Counted from the first letter of the stretch, positions 9,310 through 22,040 are shown. The stretch is 60,532 bases of DNA from Rhypophila decipiens (GCA_033297075.1 MU858262.1:1-60532); one strand, 5' to 3'. The notes: generated by a model from the letters alone, not told the origin. Translations and numbers: made by a program.

Positions 9310-12300
9310 GGTCGAGTGAGAGGGCTTCAAGATGGGTGTCGAGCTCTATAGACTGGTGGACTGATGTCTGGTTGTTGGCTGCTAGTGTCCTGCAGAGCCG
9401 TTGATGTTGATGTTGATGTGCTTGTGTGTGTTGGTGTGGATGTTTGATACCCAGGTTAGGATATATCTCGATCCAAGTGGGAGTCGAGTCCCTTTTATCC
9501 AAGACGACTTGTTGAACCTGATGTCTGTCTGTCGTGGGAGGTCGCCGTGATCCCTGGGCCGGACCGGAGATCTCGCAGATATCCCAGTAAGTCGATCCTC
9601 GGTTCAATCATGGGTAGGGAACACCGATGGTGATGGATGAAGAAGAAGGTCCAAGGATCAATAAATGGAAGACAGTCCGGCCCCCGGTACTCTGCCGGGG
9701 TCGAATCACGAGCCCCAGCCCAGATAGCTGGGGGTAGGGCTGAGTTGTGTAGGGTATGGGGTGTATGCACTGCATGTAGTCGCATGGGTAGGATTGGGGG
9801 GAAAGCGTAGGGATAGGTGGGGACATGGCTTGACAGGGCCCGCCGACGACGGTGCTGTGCCATGCCATGACATGCCATACCATGTTTCTCTTCAGAGAAA
9901 GTGCACTACGGGGTAGTGTGTGTACAACTGGACATGCTCTACATGTACACTGCGACTAGACGAGAAGCTCAGGGGCCAAAACATGAGGGTGGGTGGACGC
10001 GGGAGCGAATACCGATCTCCTACCTTGTGCCTAGACGGGCCGTTTCTTTGGCTGATACCAAGACCACTGCACGCCTAACCTCCGAACCCAGCAAACCGCT
10101 AGCGCAGCTAATGCTTAGTGTCGAGGAAAGTTCCCGTGCTAACCGTTCTTTCTTTTCACGTCTCTACCCCGTATGTCCCCTTGATGTGGATGCAGATTGG
10201 AAAGGATGGAATGCAAATATTCATCCCTTTGCTATACAGAGTGCATTACCGCCATGTGCCATACACCCAAGTGAGTAGTGACAGCAAGAATAGGTCGATC
10301 AAGATCCTCCCGCTGCCAGATCTCTTTATCCTCTGCAGGCTTACATGTACATGAGCTGACGAAACGGTGCTGTTTGTGTATCGATGATGGTGTCGAGCGA
10401 ATACGGATTTCCCGAGGTGCGGATAATCCTCCAGTGAAGGATTGTGCAAATACACTTAACCGCGATAACTGGACAAAAATAAGAATTACGCGCTGCATGC
10501 ACATTGCTTGATAGTCTCGAGGTCTGCGTTATACTCGTCAAACTCATTGGTACAGCTAAATGCAGCTGACGTCCTTACGTAAGGTCTGCCACCCTCTCTC
10601 GACAACCGAGTCAAGTCCTGGCATCCTCAGGCTCTCACGGTTCTTGGCGTAGGATTGGCCTTGGGGGCAGGGTGAGAATTCAGGACATGACCGAACAGGG
10701 CAGAAGGAGGCGCCTGATGGGGCCTAAGGCGGTGTTTTATTTTTGTATCCAGAACGGGCGCTAACCGGTTTGGGCATCTGAAGGATCAGGGCGCCAAAGG
10801 GAAAAAAGAGACAATGCAGCAGGTTTCAAAAAGATGAATACTGGGACTGCACCGAGCTATACCGCAAAAGGACCACACTTCCGCGCCTGTTTGGTGGTCA
10901 AGACAGAGATGAAAGAGGAAGGGTTCCACCAATCAGCCGTTGAGTGGATTTGTTTGATCAAATGTGCCACAGATCTCCCCATCAAGCCCAGGGACGTCCC
11001 CTGGGACTCTGGGAGGCTGGAGCTACGTTACGTGAGAACATTGCTGTCAGTGTCGACAAGTGACTGTGAAGATATCCACCGCTCGCGGCATCTTGTCCCG
11101 ATGGCATGGTCGGATGGATGGCAGAATTCTCCCGTACGACTACTGTTCAACTGCTGTCCTGTAGTCATAGTGTAGACTGTATTGTAGTGCACTCCACTTC
11201 CCGATTGATCATTGAGCAAAAAATCCAAATAATTGAGACACCATTTTGGTCTATTTCTAGTGTTTGGGAACGGCCCGCCAATCTCGTTTTGGACAAAGGC
11301 AATGGGGACTCGTCAACTGGATGTGGTTTAGAGCTACACTAGACGCACGTCTTGGTAGCACTAGGACGGCGATGGAGAGAATTACCGCGCTTAACCCCAG
11401 CCCAGGGGACCAACTGTCAGGGGCAGAATGTGCTGCGCAGGCGCACCCAGACAAGTTGAGGAGCAGACGACCAGTGCACTGCACTGCACTTTGCTGCTTT
11501 GTTTCTGCACCCGGCACATGTTTCGGGGGCTTCAAATTTCCTCTCCCCTCACTTTCCATGCCCTCGCTCGAGCTTCGTCCCGACTCCCGACCTGCCAGAT
11601 GTTTGGTGATGCGACGCGATTCCTGGTTGATGGTGCAGGTGCAAGGCCGTGCACGCATATGCAGCCCCCCCAGCCAAGAGTCCTTCTCGAAGCTTTTGTT
11701 TACTCGGCTCAGGAGTCCCTGACAGATCGAAATCTGATTTTCAGCCCCGGGTATCAGATTAGATTTTGCAAACCGTCCCGATGGAAAGCAGAAGACAGCA
11801 TCCGCAAAAGTGCGCAATAATCCATAGCTGCCAATCCACCCGCTAAAAAGATCGGCAGGCGAGTCTTTAGTTCGTCCCCAAAATATGCCTTGCCTTCTCG
11901 CCTAGAGGGACCAAGACCAAGCTTGCGCACGGGTCTTGAAAGACACAATTTGGACTGGGCTCTCAACTCCAATCCAAACGGCCTTTCATCCCTTCCTAAG
12001 ATAGTCATTACCGGCGCTATGGCCCAAACAATCAACGGGTCTCCTTGGGTAGCACCCTGTCTGGGCAGACCCAGGCTACAGGTGTTGATGGGTGGACCTC
12101 GCGCTACAAGCTGCTTGTTAGTGCTAATGCGCAGTCCCTGCAGCGGTCCGCTAGCACGACTACACCGCCCCAATGTACATGTACCCATACCTATGGCATA
12201 AGGTGACCCAGCGAACGCAATTGCCGTTCTTCTTGACGACCCAAGCCCTTCACTTAGGTTCTGACTGCCACCCACGCTACTATAGTGTACTATGGTAAGC

Positions 12301-15300
12301 TTTGTCTTGAAACAACGTTGAAGTGGCTCAAGTGCTCAGTAGTGTACGGATACCGCTGTCAACCACTCCACGGCGAGTCACGGCGGTCACGGACTTGGCT
12401 TCCCGTCGATCCGTGCCCAATGACAACCGGCCCGGGAGACCATCACCGAGAACGAGGACGGCATCATTCAAGAACAAAATCTGCCTCGACACTAAAGGAA
12501 ACAATTGCTAGTGCACCGACTAGCCCAACAGTTCTGTCCCTTCAAACCGAAAGTTACAACCATACGACAGCTCGGCCACACGATCAGGATTTAACCGTCG
12601 CGACGACATACACCCAGAGCAGAGTTTCAATTGACCCCATATCCGGGCATTTATATGACCCCGTCGATGGCTGGTCTCCACTGAGCCCTACAGACAACGG
12701 ATAATACGCCTACGCCGTACGCTACCTGCACCGAACATTCTTTGGACTGTGACAATGTAACAGTGTAATTGCAAGACTAACCGTGCCATCAGGCCCATCA
12801 CGTAACACTAGCCTCTTGTGGCACTCCGTACAGCGCTCAAAGCATCCGGGGTTTTTCGGAAACAAAACACCGTTACAGGGACAATACCGTATCGTACGTA
12901 ATCCAGAGTCTCAGATATTTTACCTACAGGATACAGGATACAGGAAAATTACGCTACCAGCCACTGAACAGTCGTTGAAGAGGGAGGAGGTCCATGTGAC
13001 CACAATGCCTTGGTGTTCATCGGCACTCTGGATCGCAAAAAAGCAATTGTCGTTATCCACCTCGGTGCTCGGTGCGGTCGCCCCGGTATGTTTATCGGTA
13101 TCGCCTCGATCCCCGGGAAAACAATTGACCCCTATTCAGTTCTCTCCTCGATCTGGATCCCGGTCAGGTCGTCTGGGCCAGGACGTGCACTGCTCGTCTG
13201 CGCTGCCAGTTCGCAGTCCACCGACTCAAGCCTTTCATATGCGGATAGCTTTCCATATGCGGATACGTCGCCCTTGTGCTGGTCAATGTGGTCGCCGACT
13301 CACCTGCCTTAAACGTCCTCGCAAAAAAAGAGAAGAAAAGATCACGCATATTTACTTTGACAATTTCCCGACTTCAGTCACTTCATAACCTGGTTCTTGG
13401 ATGGTCCTCGTCAAAGCGTGCTCTTCTACGCCACACTGGCACTGACTCGTCTTGGGTCTGTCTTCTCCTTTATCAACCGTGGCCCTAGAGCTGCTTTGAG
13501 CTTAGCAAGTCTCGTCGTTGCCTGCCCAGAGCACAAAAGGGCGTACGGGAAGGATTCCCCAGACACTCTAAATGCACAAGTTCCCTACCGCTTCCCTTTG
13601 CCCTACGACCAGTAATCACAGATCGAGATGGGAGCGTGTGTAGATGGATGTATCTTTGCCCCCAAATGTTGATGGCCAATGGCCCAACGGCGACAAAGGG
13701 ATCGTGCAACATCTCAGATCTGAAATATCACCGCAAAGTCCAATCCTCGTGCCATCGACCACGCCTTTCACATGATGCGACAATTTGAATCAAGGGGACA
13801 GGACAAGGGAGAGGAGGGGAACGGAGATTTAGAAGCTTCGACGGATGCGGATACTGCACATGGCATATGCACCGCAACCATGTCACTCTCACTTTGCTGC
13901 GCGGCTGCGGAGACAGCTGTACACTGCAATTTTGTTAACCCTAGTGTAGGTATTCTGGCTACGTCCTCTCGAGTCTTGACGTGCAGCACGCAACTTGGTC
14001 TTCCCCTTTCCGTCTCGCCCCGTCTGGCTCTCCATCAGACTCCCTCCTGTGCCGTGCACGCACTGGCTGCTCTTGAGCTCTTGTTCCTGGTCCCGCCATT
14101 TGACATCCTGAAGGATCGACGCTACCGTAATGCTGCGACCATAGGGCTGATTACCAATGCTACACTGTTTATATATAGGAAACGGCCCCTCCGTCTCTTT
14201 TGGTCCAGTCATTGCACGACGGTAGCCAGACTGCCCAATCCAGGAGACCCGTAGAGGTCGTAAACTACCATACAATACTACACCTGTAGTAGTACATGTC
14301 AAAGAAGGTCGCGACCAAGCATTCCTGTCGAGATTTGATGATATCATTCTGGTGCCATCCCCAGTTTCTGGGACCCCTATCTCGGTGTCGAAAGTAGCAA
14401 CCCCGGACGCATACCAAGGAACCAAGCATTGGCTGAGTACCAGATAGACACGGGGTAGGCCAATGTGTGTCACTGTCTCCCTAGCCGTCTCCAAACTCTT
14501 ATCCGTCACGGCTCGAGACATGATTCGACTCGAGCGTGCAAGGTTCGGAGTTTTCACCGTTGAGCATTGCTGCCATTGCATCATTGATCTGGACCAATCC
14601 CGTCACCCAATTGGGAAATGTGCTCCCAGATCCAAAACGTGACAATTCAACCAGACGCAGCAAGCCAAACCGCCTTGATTGAAACAAAATCATTGACCGT
14701 CTCCTCCTTCCATCACCCCGCAGCCTTCTAAACATGTCTGAGCGTTATGTGCCGCGCCTGACCCCTTGTCCCTGCCGGCACCAAGAATCGGGAAGAGGGC
14801 TGGTCGCGACCGGGCTTGGCTGCCAGCTGGGATGATTTTACCAGGTCCTCGAACTAACAATTAACCTTCTTACCTCAGCAGCGACCCGTTCATGCACATA
14901 TCACCGCCGCCACAGTCTCATCCACATCTGACATGCAGGGGGCAGAGATTAGATATGATGCTGGACTGACAGATAATCGCTAATCAAGAGGCAACCAACC
15001 AGAGGCAGCCGATACTAGTCCCTCCCATTGACCAATCACGCAGCTCATAGGTTGTAGATCCTCTTTGAACCTCAACGGCTGCGGATTAACTTATGATGCT
15101 TGGAGCCCTGCAAAAGCTTGTTACCCCGGATCTTCCCTTATCGGCGACCCCAGCGCGCAGTGACCGCGCCCCCTTCAGAAGTCACTTGACCATGGACAGC
15201 AACATCCATCGTCGATATCGGTCCTGTCATTGCAAGCATCAGCATCTTGAACCTCGACACCAGACACGGCCATGTGTCTGATGTCGACGGCCTCCAGCTT

Positions 15301-18020
15301 TGGTCGACACTCAATGCTATCAACATCACCATCAATGTTGTCATTCAACCTGCTGTGCCTCAGTGGACTTTGCCGTGGCATGGATGATATCATGATGGGC
15401 TTGAACAAGTCACACACTTGGAAGCCGAATCTGCCTCGATAACTCCGATCCTGATGACAGCTTCATGGGAGACGGGGAGAATGGCATCATGTTTAGAGTC
15501 AGCAACTTGATCATGTCTCGTGCTAATCCCAGCTATGCCGTCGTGGTTGACCGAGGCCACTATCTTCCCGGCAATGGATCCCGAATGACAGGACCAAGTG
15601 CTTCACCTTTTTCAGCTAGGTGGGCCTGAGGTTCTGATCCTGACAAGTAAACCTCATAATAGCTACAAGCTACACCACACATGGCGATCTAAACACAAGT
15701 CAAGGTCAACGTGGCACGGGAGAGACTGCTGGTTACCCAATTTGAGAGTAAGCATTGACATGGGAAGGAAGCATATCCATAGCTCAGCGAGCATTAGGCC
15801 AGACAGCTGATGTTTGTGACAAGTTTGTATCTTTGTTTCTATTCAACGGTCAAGAAGGCACGGCTGATATCTGTCGCCATCAAACCTCGGAGTTTTTCTG
15901 TACATGCACCTCCCAATCTGAGTACTAGTAGTCATCCTCCAAGCCAAGCACCTTGTCCACCTTCAGAGCTGTGACGGGGTCCTATCATCCAGTCCAAGGC
16001 CCAAGGCCAGAGCGGCATGGCCTAATTCTCCCCGTCTCTGTCGGCATATGTCACAGTGTCTCCCGCCTTTCCAAACAAAGCGGCTGCCTCCCTTGATGAA
16101 CTACCAACTCCATCAACTGGAGAGACAACACCAAGGTACACCTTGCCCCATGGCCACGATCTCTCCCATTTGTTAGATCCACCCTTGCCACTGTCCTCAG
16201 CTATCCCCAAGCTCCAAACATCATCTCACTTACCCTGTCATATACGAGCTGAAGTCTCCTAGCCCGTCTCGACACCGACCTTCCTAATTCCCCGAACCCC
16301 TGAGCCATGGAGCCACATTGCTGCCCAAGGATCAACCACTGCAGGTCTCATTTCTCCCTGCTCCTCCTTGCCCCGGAAAGAATATTACTCTCAGCTTCCC
16401 ATAATAACTCATGTTTTATTCCCCGTCCGAGTGGAACTGAGACTGAGCTGCGCCGTCATTGGCCTTCACCTCGTGGGTCGTCACACATACCCACATGTGC
16501 ACCAGTTTATCATTCTTGTGGTACTGGTTGTGGGGAGTGAGCAAGTCTCTAAACGGGACCTACGCCCTTTGATACTATTGACGCTGGAGCAAGGCCAGAC
16601 CTCGGTTGTGTTCCCCGGAGGAATATCACACTCCCGTCGGATATATAACACATGCATACCTTATGTATTCCATCCACTTGGGCTCTGCCACGAGATATCA
16701 CAGCTATCACCAGGTTCTTGCCTTAGATCTAATTAGCTTGTGCCACGTCGGGAGTTGCATGCAAGTTTCGACCTTTGCTCGTCACATTTATGGAGTGACT
16801 GGATCGTGAATCTGGTCCTCAGGCAGAGAGTGACAAATCCAATTCTTAGCAGGCATGCCCCTTTTGTGGGTCACCATAGACATGGCACTTTCCCGCTCCG
16901 AAAGGGACAGGGTCCGCCCCTCCGCACCCCGGTTCTTAACCACCTTCCATTCTAGTCCTCGGGAAGCTCGTAGCTATTTTTGATTGAACTATCGAGGGCT
17001 GTGATAGATTGGCTGCCAGGTCCACACGTATGCCCGTTGCTCGGATAGTGACTCTGTGTGGAAGCTAGGGCTGTGAACTTGATAGGCTGCCAGTATCATC
17101 CCGCCTGTTCAAGTGATCGTCCCGATCATCAAGTTGGCGTTGATGAAACATGTTGTTTGTTCAAGTCACTCTCGGATGGCTTTACACATTCATTTCCTAC
17201 TCTGACTCGTCGGCTGGAGCCATATCGGTGTGACTAAAATAACTGAGACCGTTTCGTTGAGATGAGCCAATGAAGCGTCCACTATGGGCTTTTGTCAAGT
17301 CATTGGCAGATGTCGGGAGCCATGATATCATCCACATTTGGCATATATGCACAAGTAAGCATTCCATACTATGTCTCAGGTCTATATAACGTACCGCCAT
17401 TGCCTAACAGTAAAACGAATTGGACCCCTCTTCATGACACTCGTTGACCTCAAAGCACCGACTTGTTCATGACCGTGTAGTTATGTCGTTGTGTAACCCC
17501 ATCAGGGCGCGCAGTAGTAATCACGTTGACATTAACCGGTGAACGACTGATGACCGGGTCATGGCCGTGCAGAAATGGATATTAATATCAAGATATGACA
17601 ATGATGAATTGGGAACTTCATTACCGGGCGGTCGGGACTCAAACCCTCGGAGGATTTGCATTCCGACTGAGCGGTTAGAGCCTCACTTTGGATCGGAAAA
17701 AGAGGGGTACAGAGTAAGCAATCTGGAATTGATTGACCTATTGACTCTAAAAGCGCTGGAATTGAACGACGGGAGTTGCCGAGTTGCTGTTGGAAGCTGT
17801 TTGTGATGGTGGTGTCGAGGCTGTAGGACAACAACCCACGGAGGCTAATTAGAGGACCAGACAGAGAAGGAGAAATGAAAAGTCCCCTGCGTTGTTAACT
17901 CCTTTCTCGCCCTCACCATTAACTCTCAACATCCAAAGATTTCGCAAAACCTCAAGAACACAATCTACAATTCTCTGTGCCCAAGATAATTCATAACTAC
18001 CAAACCTCAAACAAAGCACA
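9310..18020. other. 8.7-kb gene-poor region
   Basis: No complete gene could be assembled on either strand. Base composition is ordinary rather than RIP-like AT-rich. Short coding-like islands exist: plus strand ~15185-15390 (contains VDIGPVIASISILNLDTRHG), plus strand ~15440-15630 (contains MGDGENGIMFRVSNLIMSRA), and opposite-strand frames around 16022-16210 (ends AGDTVTYADRDGEN). They could be exons of a gene too fragmented to join, or relics. A tRNA-like fragment lies near 17.64 kb. The rest may be long upstream regulatory DNA for its flanking genes or non-coding RNA, but nothing shows this directly. Confidence 0.5.
15440..15632 (+). pseudogene. coding-like island, possible exon or relic
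   Basis: A frame of about 60 codons contains CLDNSDPDDSFMGDGENG and YAVVVDRGHYLPGNGSRM, with C-ending codon bias like the real genes here. A second island in another frame lies 60-250 bp upstream (15185-15390). No clear start, and I could not fix a splice pair that joins both. The family is not recognised. Confidence 0.25.
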
Positions 18021-18389
18021 ATGCATCTCCTCAAGTCCCTCCTCCTCATCACCCCCCTCGCCGTCTCAGTGATGGCACTCGCAACGCCAGACCTCGCAGA
18101 CCGTGAAGCCGAAGAAGAAATGGAGCCCGCCATGACCCTCAACCTCGCGCGGGACCTCGGCCTGGCGGATCTCTCCAGGCGAGCCTGCAAAGACAACGGG
18201 TGCAAGTGCCGCAAGAACTTTGGAGGCGTCTGGTGCGCCCAGTGCACCAAGGGAGGCCAGTACGTTGTCACGAATCTCGGAAACGGCGGCATCGATCACG
18301 TCTATCAGTGTGCCAAGAATGGGGACTGCTGTGATTACGGGTATGCCACGGCCTGTAAGGGGGGAAAGGCTGGTCGCTGTGGGACCTAG
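18021..18389 (+). CDS. small secreted cysteine-rich protein (effector-like)
   Basis: One exon encodes 122 residues. A signal peptide is evident (MHLLKSLLLITPLAVSVMALA, cleavage near residue 21). An acidic propeptide follows (DREAEEEMEPA) and ends in SRRA at about residues 57-60, a likely Kex2 site. The mature ~63 residues hold ten cysteines (pattern C..CxC..CxxC..C..CC..C..C), enough for five disulfides, plus basic and Gly residues. This prepro architecture is known from fungal effectors, killer-type and defensin-like secreted peptides. No named family is recognised, so function (host interaction, antimicrobial or other) is open. Its end faces the HET gene 200 bp away. Confidence 0.8.
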   Translation: MHLLKSLLLITPLAVSVMALATPDLADREAEEEMEPAMTLNLARDLGLADLSRRACKDNGCKCRKNFGGVWCAQCTKGGQYVVTNLGNGGIDHVYQCAKNGDCCDYGYATACKGGKAGRCGT

Positions 18390-18589
18390 TGATTGAATGA
18401 CTATCTTGTATGCCAAAATGGAGGCGGGTGGGTGGAAAGTAGTGCAGTATTGTGAGTGAAAGTGACAAGTTTGATATGGTCCTTTGCTTCAAGTTACTGG
18501 TGGTTTTGTGGGAGAAAGCGTTGGTATTGGGCTGGTATGATACATGCATAGATAGATTACTTCAGGTTATAGCTCAACTATTTCTTAGA

Positions 18590-21280
18590 TTATCCCAGAA
18601 CGACCAATCTCTGCTCTGGGCCCTGTCTTGCCCACATATCGGCCGGGATTGAGTCTCCCAGAACCGCTACTCTATAGGCGACTTGGCCAGGGTAGGCAGT
18701 ATCATCAGGTTGATCGGCCTTGGAGCTTGGCCCGCCCCAATCTACCACCATGGCAAAGACGTCCATTTCCTGTCTTGGTCTGAAGTCGTACCTATACTTT
18801 CCAGCTGTAGTTGATCCCCCGTCCAGTGTCAGGGCAATAAAATCCAGCTTCGTGCCTCGTGCGGCTCGCCAGTCCGGATCAAGATGGATCGACCCGAGAA
18901 CCGTCCTGTTGTTCTCGCTATCGGTTGCAAAGACCCGGTAACTACCCTTTCTTCCCAGCACTTCGGAAGAGTCCTGCATGGTGAGTTCCACCTCGAATCT
19001 AGCATGATCAGTCCAGAAGAAGACAAGTTGTGACAGATTGAGTAGTGGGGCGTTTGGTAATTCTGGTAAGGATCGGATGGCCACCAGTGTTGCCCGCAGT
19101 TGCGTTTCGACCTCGGCAGGGCATGGTGCTTCGACCCATGAACATTGATCAGGCTCGCTGATAAGGGATGGACCTGGATAAGTATAAGAGGCGTCGTCCA
19201 GATACGATCTGGGTGTTTGGTAGGGCGGGTGGTCGGGCTGATAAAGATAACCGTACAGCGGAGTGTGCGTCGGAAACGATACGAACCGGTCAGCGTTGGG
19301 GTCGTAGTGGTAAAAGATGACTAGACGTCGATGGTTTGCCGAAAGAGTCAACGTGAGCCAGAGGCTGCGATATCCGCTGGGAAGAGCAATGGTTTCTTGA
19401 ACATTAAACTTCCATCCAGCCCACGACCAGCTGGGGAACCCTGGGCGTCGATCCGGGTAACTGAACTGGCTCTGCGTCCAGAGCAGACTGGGTCCAAAGT
19501 ACCTCTTGGGAACGCCCCAGAAACACTCACCCAGTCGGTGCTCCAAGCCTGAAAGAATGCCACTGGCAGCGTTGAGAATATCCTCATGGTAGCTCAGAGT
19601 TCTAGTAAGAAGGATTTCAATCGGGTACGTATACGTTTCAGACCATGCTCGAGATCGATCATCACGAGGGAGATGATTGTCGGTATACAAGTCGCACTTG
19701 TCCCAGTCATCTAAAAAGCTGCCTGCAGGGAACATATGAGAATGCGAGAGCGATGCGTCATTGACTACATCATCGAGGATGAGATCCTCCAGCCAGGTGC
19801 GACTGCGGCATCGAAATAGGACATGACCCGAGGGCGTGAACACCAAAAGTCGTCGAGAGAGCAGCATCTCCTGCAGCGTCCATGCGCGTGTGTACCAGGC
19901 TGATGTCTGGACTACACCATGGATCCAGTTCGCATCCCGCGACGCTACAGACACCTTCTCGGCCGAGTCGTCAGGACCGAGAGCCTCAAGGTCGAGTTCC
20001 AATATCCCCATGGCCTCCAGGTCCCGATCAGAGCTCACACCTGGTAGGGGCGCCTTTGCATCGCTTCCATGGGCCGCGACGATGGTCATGACTGCCGAGT
20101 TGTAGATGGACCCCATTCGGCCCAGCTGTTCCGTCTTGTGGATCGTATCATCCTGGATAATACATAGGCTGTCGACCCATAGATAGCGCTCTTCCAGCAT
20201 TTGACAGAGGCGGATCGCGTCTCTGATGGTCCTGGGAATTGTGGGACCAGGCTTTGCCCCAGCATCATCATTCTCGTCGACCAAGGATATAGCACCCGGA
20301 GTTGTTAAGCGCTGAAGACTTTCGCCCGTGAGCCGCAGCTGCGCAACGTCGCCCCAAACGTATGACAGGGCAATGTACCTTGCAGTCGACAAGGCTGGGG
20401 CCAGGCATCGCCTCTCAACGTCGATGAGAAATATGCGCAGGGGATCACTGATGCCGTCCGTTGTGCTGTCCTTTCTGAAAATCTTTTGGTTGCAGTCCTG
20501 CTCTGACCCACAAACATGTTCCCCCTCACATCGTCGTAGCCAGTGGCGCAACAAACTAGAATTTATCCTTCTTCCCATTTTTCGCACCTTGAACACGTCG
20601 TCCGTGGTCAGCTTGTCCTCAATGCCATCTCCGTCGACGACAAGGTGGACGGTGTGACTGAAGGTTTGGGTACCGTGACCTGCAGAACTCCCGAAGGCTC
20701 TATTGTCGCCATCAGTCGCCGGAGCTTGTTCCAAAGTCTGGCTTTGAATAGGACCCATTGGTCGGATCTCCTTCGGATGTATGACCAGACACAAGGCCTC
20801 GCGAATGTAGCGGTTTTCATTGCCCAATAACCCTTTATACCCGATGATTTGGCCGCTTCGGACCTCACACCCGTCAATCATCAAATAGTCTCCTGTGCCA
20901 TTATGCCAGTGCCCACCGCTGGCACTGCCCTTTGAAAAGTCAAGCGGGAAAGAGGACGACGTCGATGACACTGCAAGGACCTTGGACAAATAAGTGCAAA
21001 ATACGCAATGAACTGCCGTCGTCTCTGATTTGTGATGGTCGTTGCAGTTTTGGTCAGTCTGGTCTTGTCTCCCTACTCCCGGGCCGCCGCCAAGCAAGGT
21101 CGCAAGGTCCCAAGTAAGAGTATCGACACGATCACCATTAGTATCCATCAACCGCTGGAATTTGGGGCTCAGGAACTGCTGCAAAGGTACTCTGCTACAG
21201 ATCGAGCACAGCTGGCTCGTTCTAGGTGGTGACGATGCTGGAGGAGGCGATTGGGTAGGTGGTTCGAGATGTTGAGCCAT
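18590..21280 (-). CDS. HET-domain protein (heterokaryon incompatibility-type)
   Basis: A single exon of 896 residues starts with ATG at 21280. The N-terminal ~100 residues carry CxxC-type cysteines (LCSICSRVPL, VHCVFCTYL). The HET domain (PF06985 type) spans about residues 300-470: RYIALSYVWGDVAQLRL, then LWVDSLCIIQDD and ARAWTLQEMLLSRRLLVF. The ~400-residue remainder includes FPSWSWAGWKF, a common post-HET motif. HET proteins trigger programmed cell death in non-self recognition or act as innate-immunity-like effectors in fungi. Most are uncharacterised and highly polymorphic. Its partner and trigger cannot be told from sequence. The absence of introns is common in this family. Confidence 0.92.
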   Translation of the reverse strand: MAQHLEPPTQSPPPASSPPRTSQLCSICSRVPLQQFLSPKFQRLMDTNGDRVDTLTWDLATLLGGGPGVGRQDQTDQNCNDHHKSETTAVHCVFCTYLSKVLAVSSTSSSFPLDFSKGSASGGHWHNGTGDYLMIDGCEVRSGQIIGYKGLLGNENRYIREALCLVIHPKEIRPMGPIQSQTLEQAPATDGDNRAFGSSAGHGTQTFSHTVHLVVDGDGIEDKLTTDDVFKVRKMGRRINSSLLRHWLRRCEGEHVCGSEQDCNQKIFRKDSTTDGISDPLRIFLIDVERRCLAPALSTARYIALSYVWGDVAQLRLTGESLQRLTTPGAISLVDENDDAGAKPGPTIPRTIRDAIRLCQMLEERYLWVDSLCIIQDDTIHKTEQLGRMGSIYNSAVMTIVAAHGSDAKAPLPGVSSDRDLEAMGILELDLEALGPDDSAEKVSVASRDANWIHGVVQTSAWYTRAWTLQEMLLSRRLLVFTPSGHVLFRCRSRTWLEDLILDDVVNDASLSHSHMFPAGSFLDDWDKCDLYTDNHLPRDDRSRAWSETYTYPIEILLTRTLSYHEDILNAASGILSGLEHRLGECFWGVPKRYFGPSLLWTQSQFSYPDRRPGFPSWSWAGWKFNVQETIALPSGYRSLWLTLTLSANHRRLVIFYHYDPNADRFVSFPTHTPLYGYLYQPDHPPYQTPRSYLDDASYTYPGPSLISEPDQCSWVEAPCPAEVETQLRATLVAIRSLPELPNAPLLNLSQLVFFWTDHARFEVELTMQDSSEVLGRKGSYRVFATDSENNRTVLGSIHLDPDWRAARGTKLDFIALTLDGGSTTAGKYRYDFRPRQEMDVFAMVVDWGGPSSKADQPDDTAYPGQVAYRVAVLGDSIPADMWARQGPEQRLVVLG

Positions 21281-21936
21281 TTGAGGCGATTCAGGTTGGG
21301 TTGACTGGAAATGAAAGACACGAGTTAAAACATGGTGGTCTACATAGTCATGGCGAGATGATAAGACTATGAAAGCTGCACCAGAGGTGAGGTATCAAAA
21401 CGAAGGGGTCGACCCAAGAGGAGTAATCAGCGCACCTGTTCAGACCGGTCCAAGTCTCGATTCTGGTTGGTCAATCTATCTGGATAATGATCCATAGTAA
21501 AACTGGACTCGTCGGTGCTGTTACTTGCTTTCTAAAGGAGGGCGCCAACTTGAAGTCGCCGACGTAATATTGGGAGCCGGAGGATGTGTAGATAGCAGCT
21601 GAGCTGAAAGCCCTAGCCCAGGCATCCAGTCTCTGGGACTACGGCACCTCATGTGACCTCCACACTGTCATTGGCCACAATTGGCCACCTGCCACATCAT
21701 CCCCCGTTTCCCTAAAGAGATTGCATATTGTGAACCCGCGAACTGATATGGTGGAGGAAGTCATGTGACACAACGAGCCCCTGAGTACACCGCCAGTTTG
21801 TCAACAAAAGCCCCTGACTCCACAGTTTGACACACTCTTTCCTCTTACTCCACCACACAACTCTAGGACCATAAAATCACAAACAAACCTCTGTCCACCA
21901 ACAATCCACATCGGAAGCCATCCCGGCTCTCTCCAA
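21281..21936. other. intergenic upstream of the HET gene
   Basis: The promoter side of the HET gene up to tRNA-Glu. No further gene or repeat was recognised. Confidence 0.6.
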
Positions 21937-22007
21937 TCGGGTATGGTGTAGCGGTAACATCAGTGACTCTCACTCACTAGCCCGGGGTTCGACTCCCCGT
22001 ATCCGAG
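21937..22007 (+). tRNA. tRNA-Glu (anticodon CTC)
   Basis: The acceptor arms TCGGGTA and TATCCGA pair (one G-U). The D arm contains the A box TGGTGTAGCGG, the anticodon loop reads ACTCTCACT with anticodon CTC, and the T arm holds the B box GGTTCGACTCC. The length is 71 nt including discriminator G. It lacks an intron. A T-rich run with TTTTTT follows directly and serves as the Pol III terminator. The D loop is one base shorter than is usual for this isoacceptor. Confidence 0.95.
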
Positions 22008-22040
22008 TTTCTTTTTTCTTCTTTTTTCCTCCTTTGTTTT
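22008..22040 (+). terminator. Pol III terminator of tRNA-Glu
   Basis: Runs of T (TTTCTTTTTTCTTCTTTTTT) begin three bases after the tRNA body. Confidence 0.75.

Noticed and set aside
11257..11822. Overlapping ORFs up to 186 codons on both strands
   Set aside because: Mutual shadows with Cys/Arg/Ser-rich random-looking composition and no splice partners.
12285..12704. 139-codon plus-strand ORF
   Set aside because: Ser/Thr/His-rich and without domain or splice support; likely chance.
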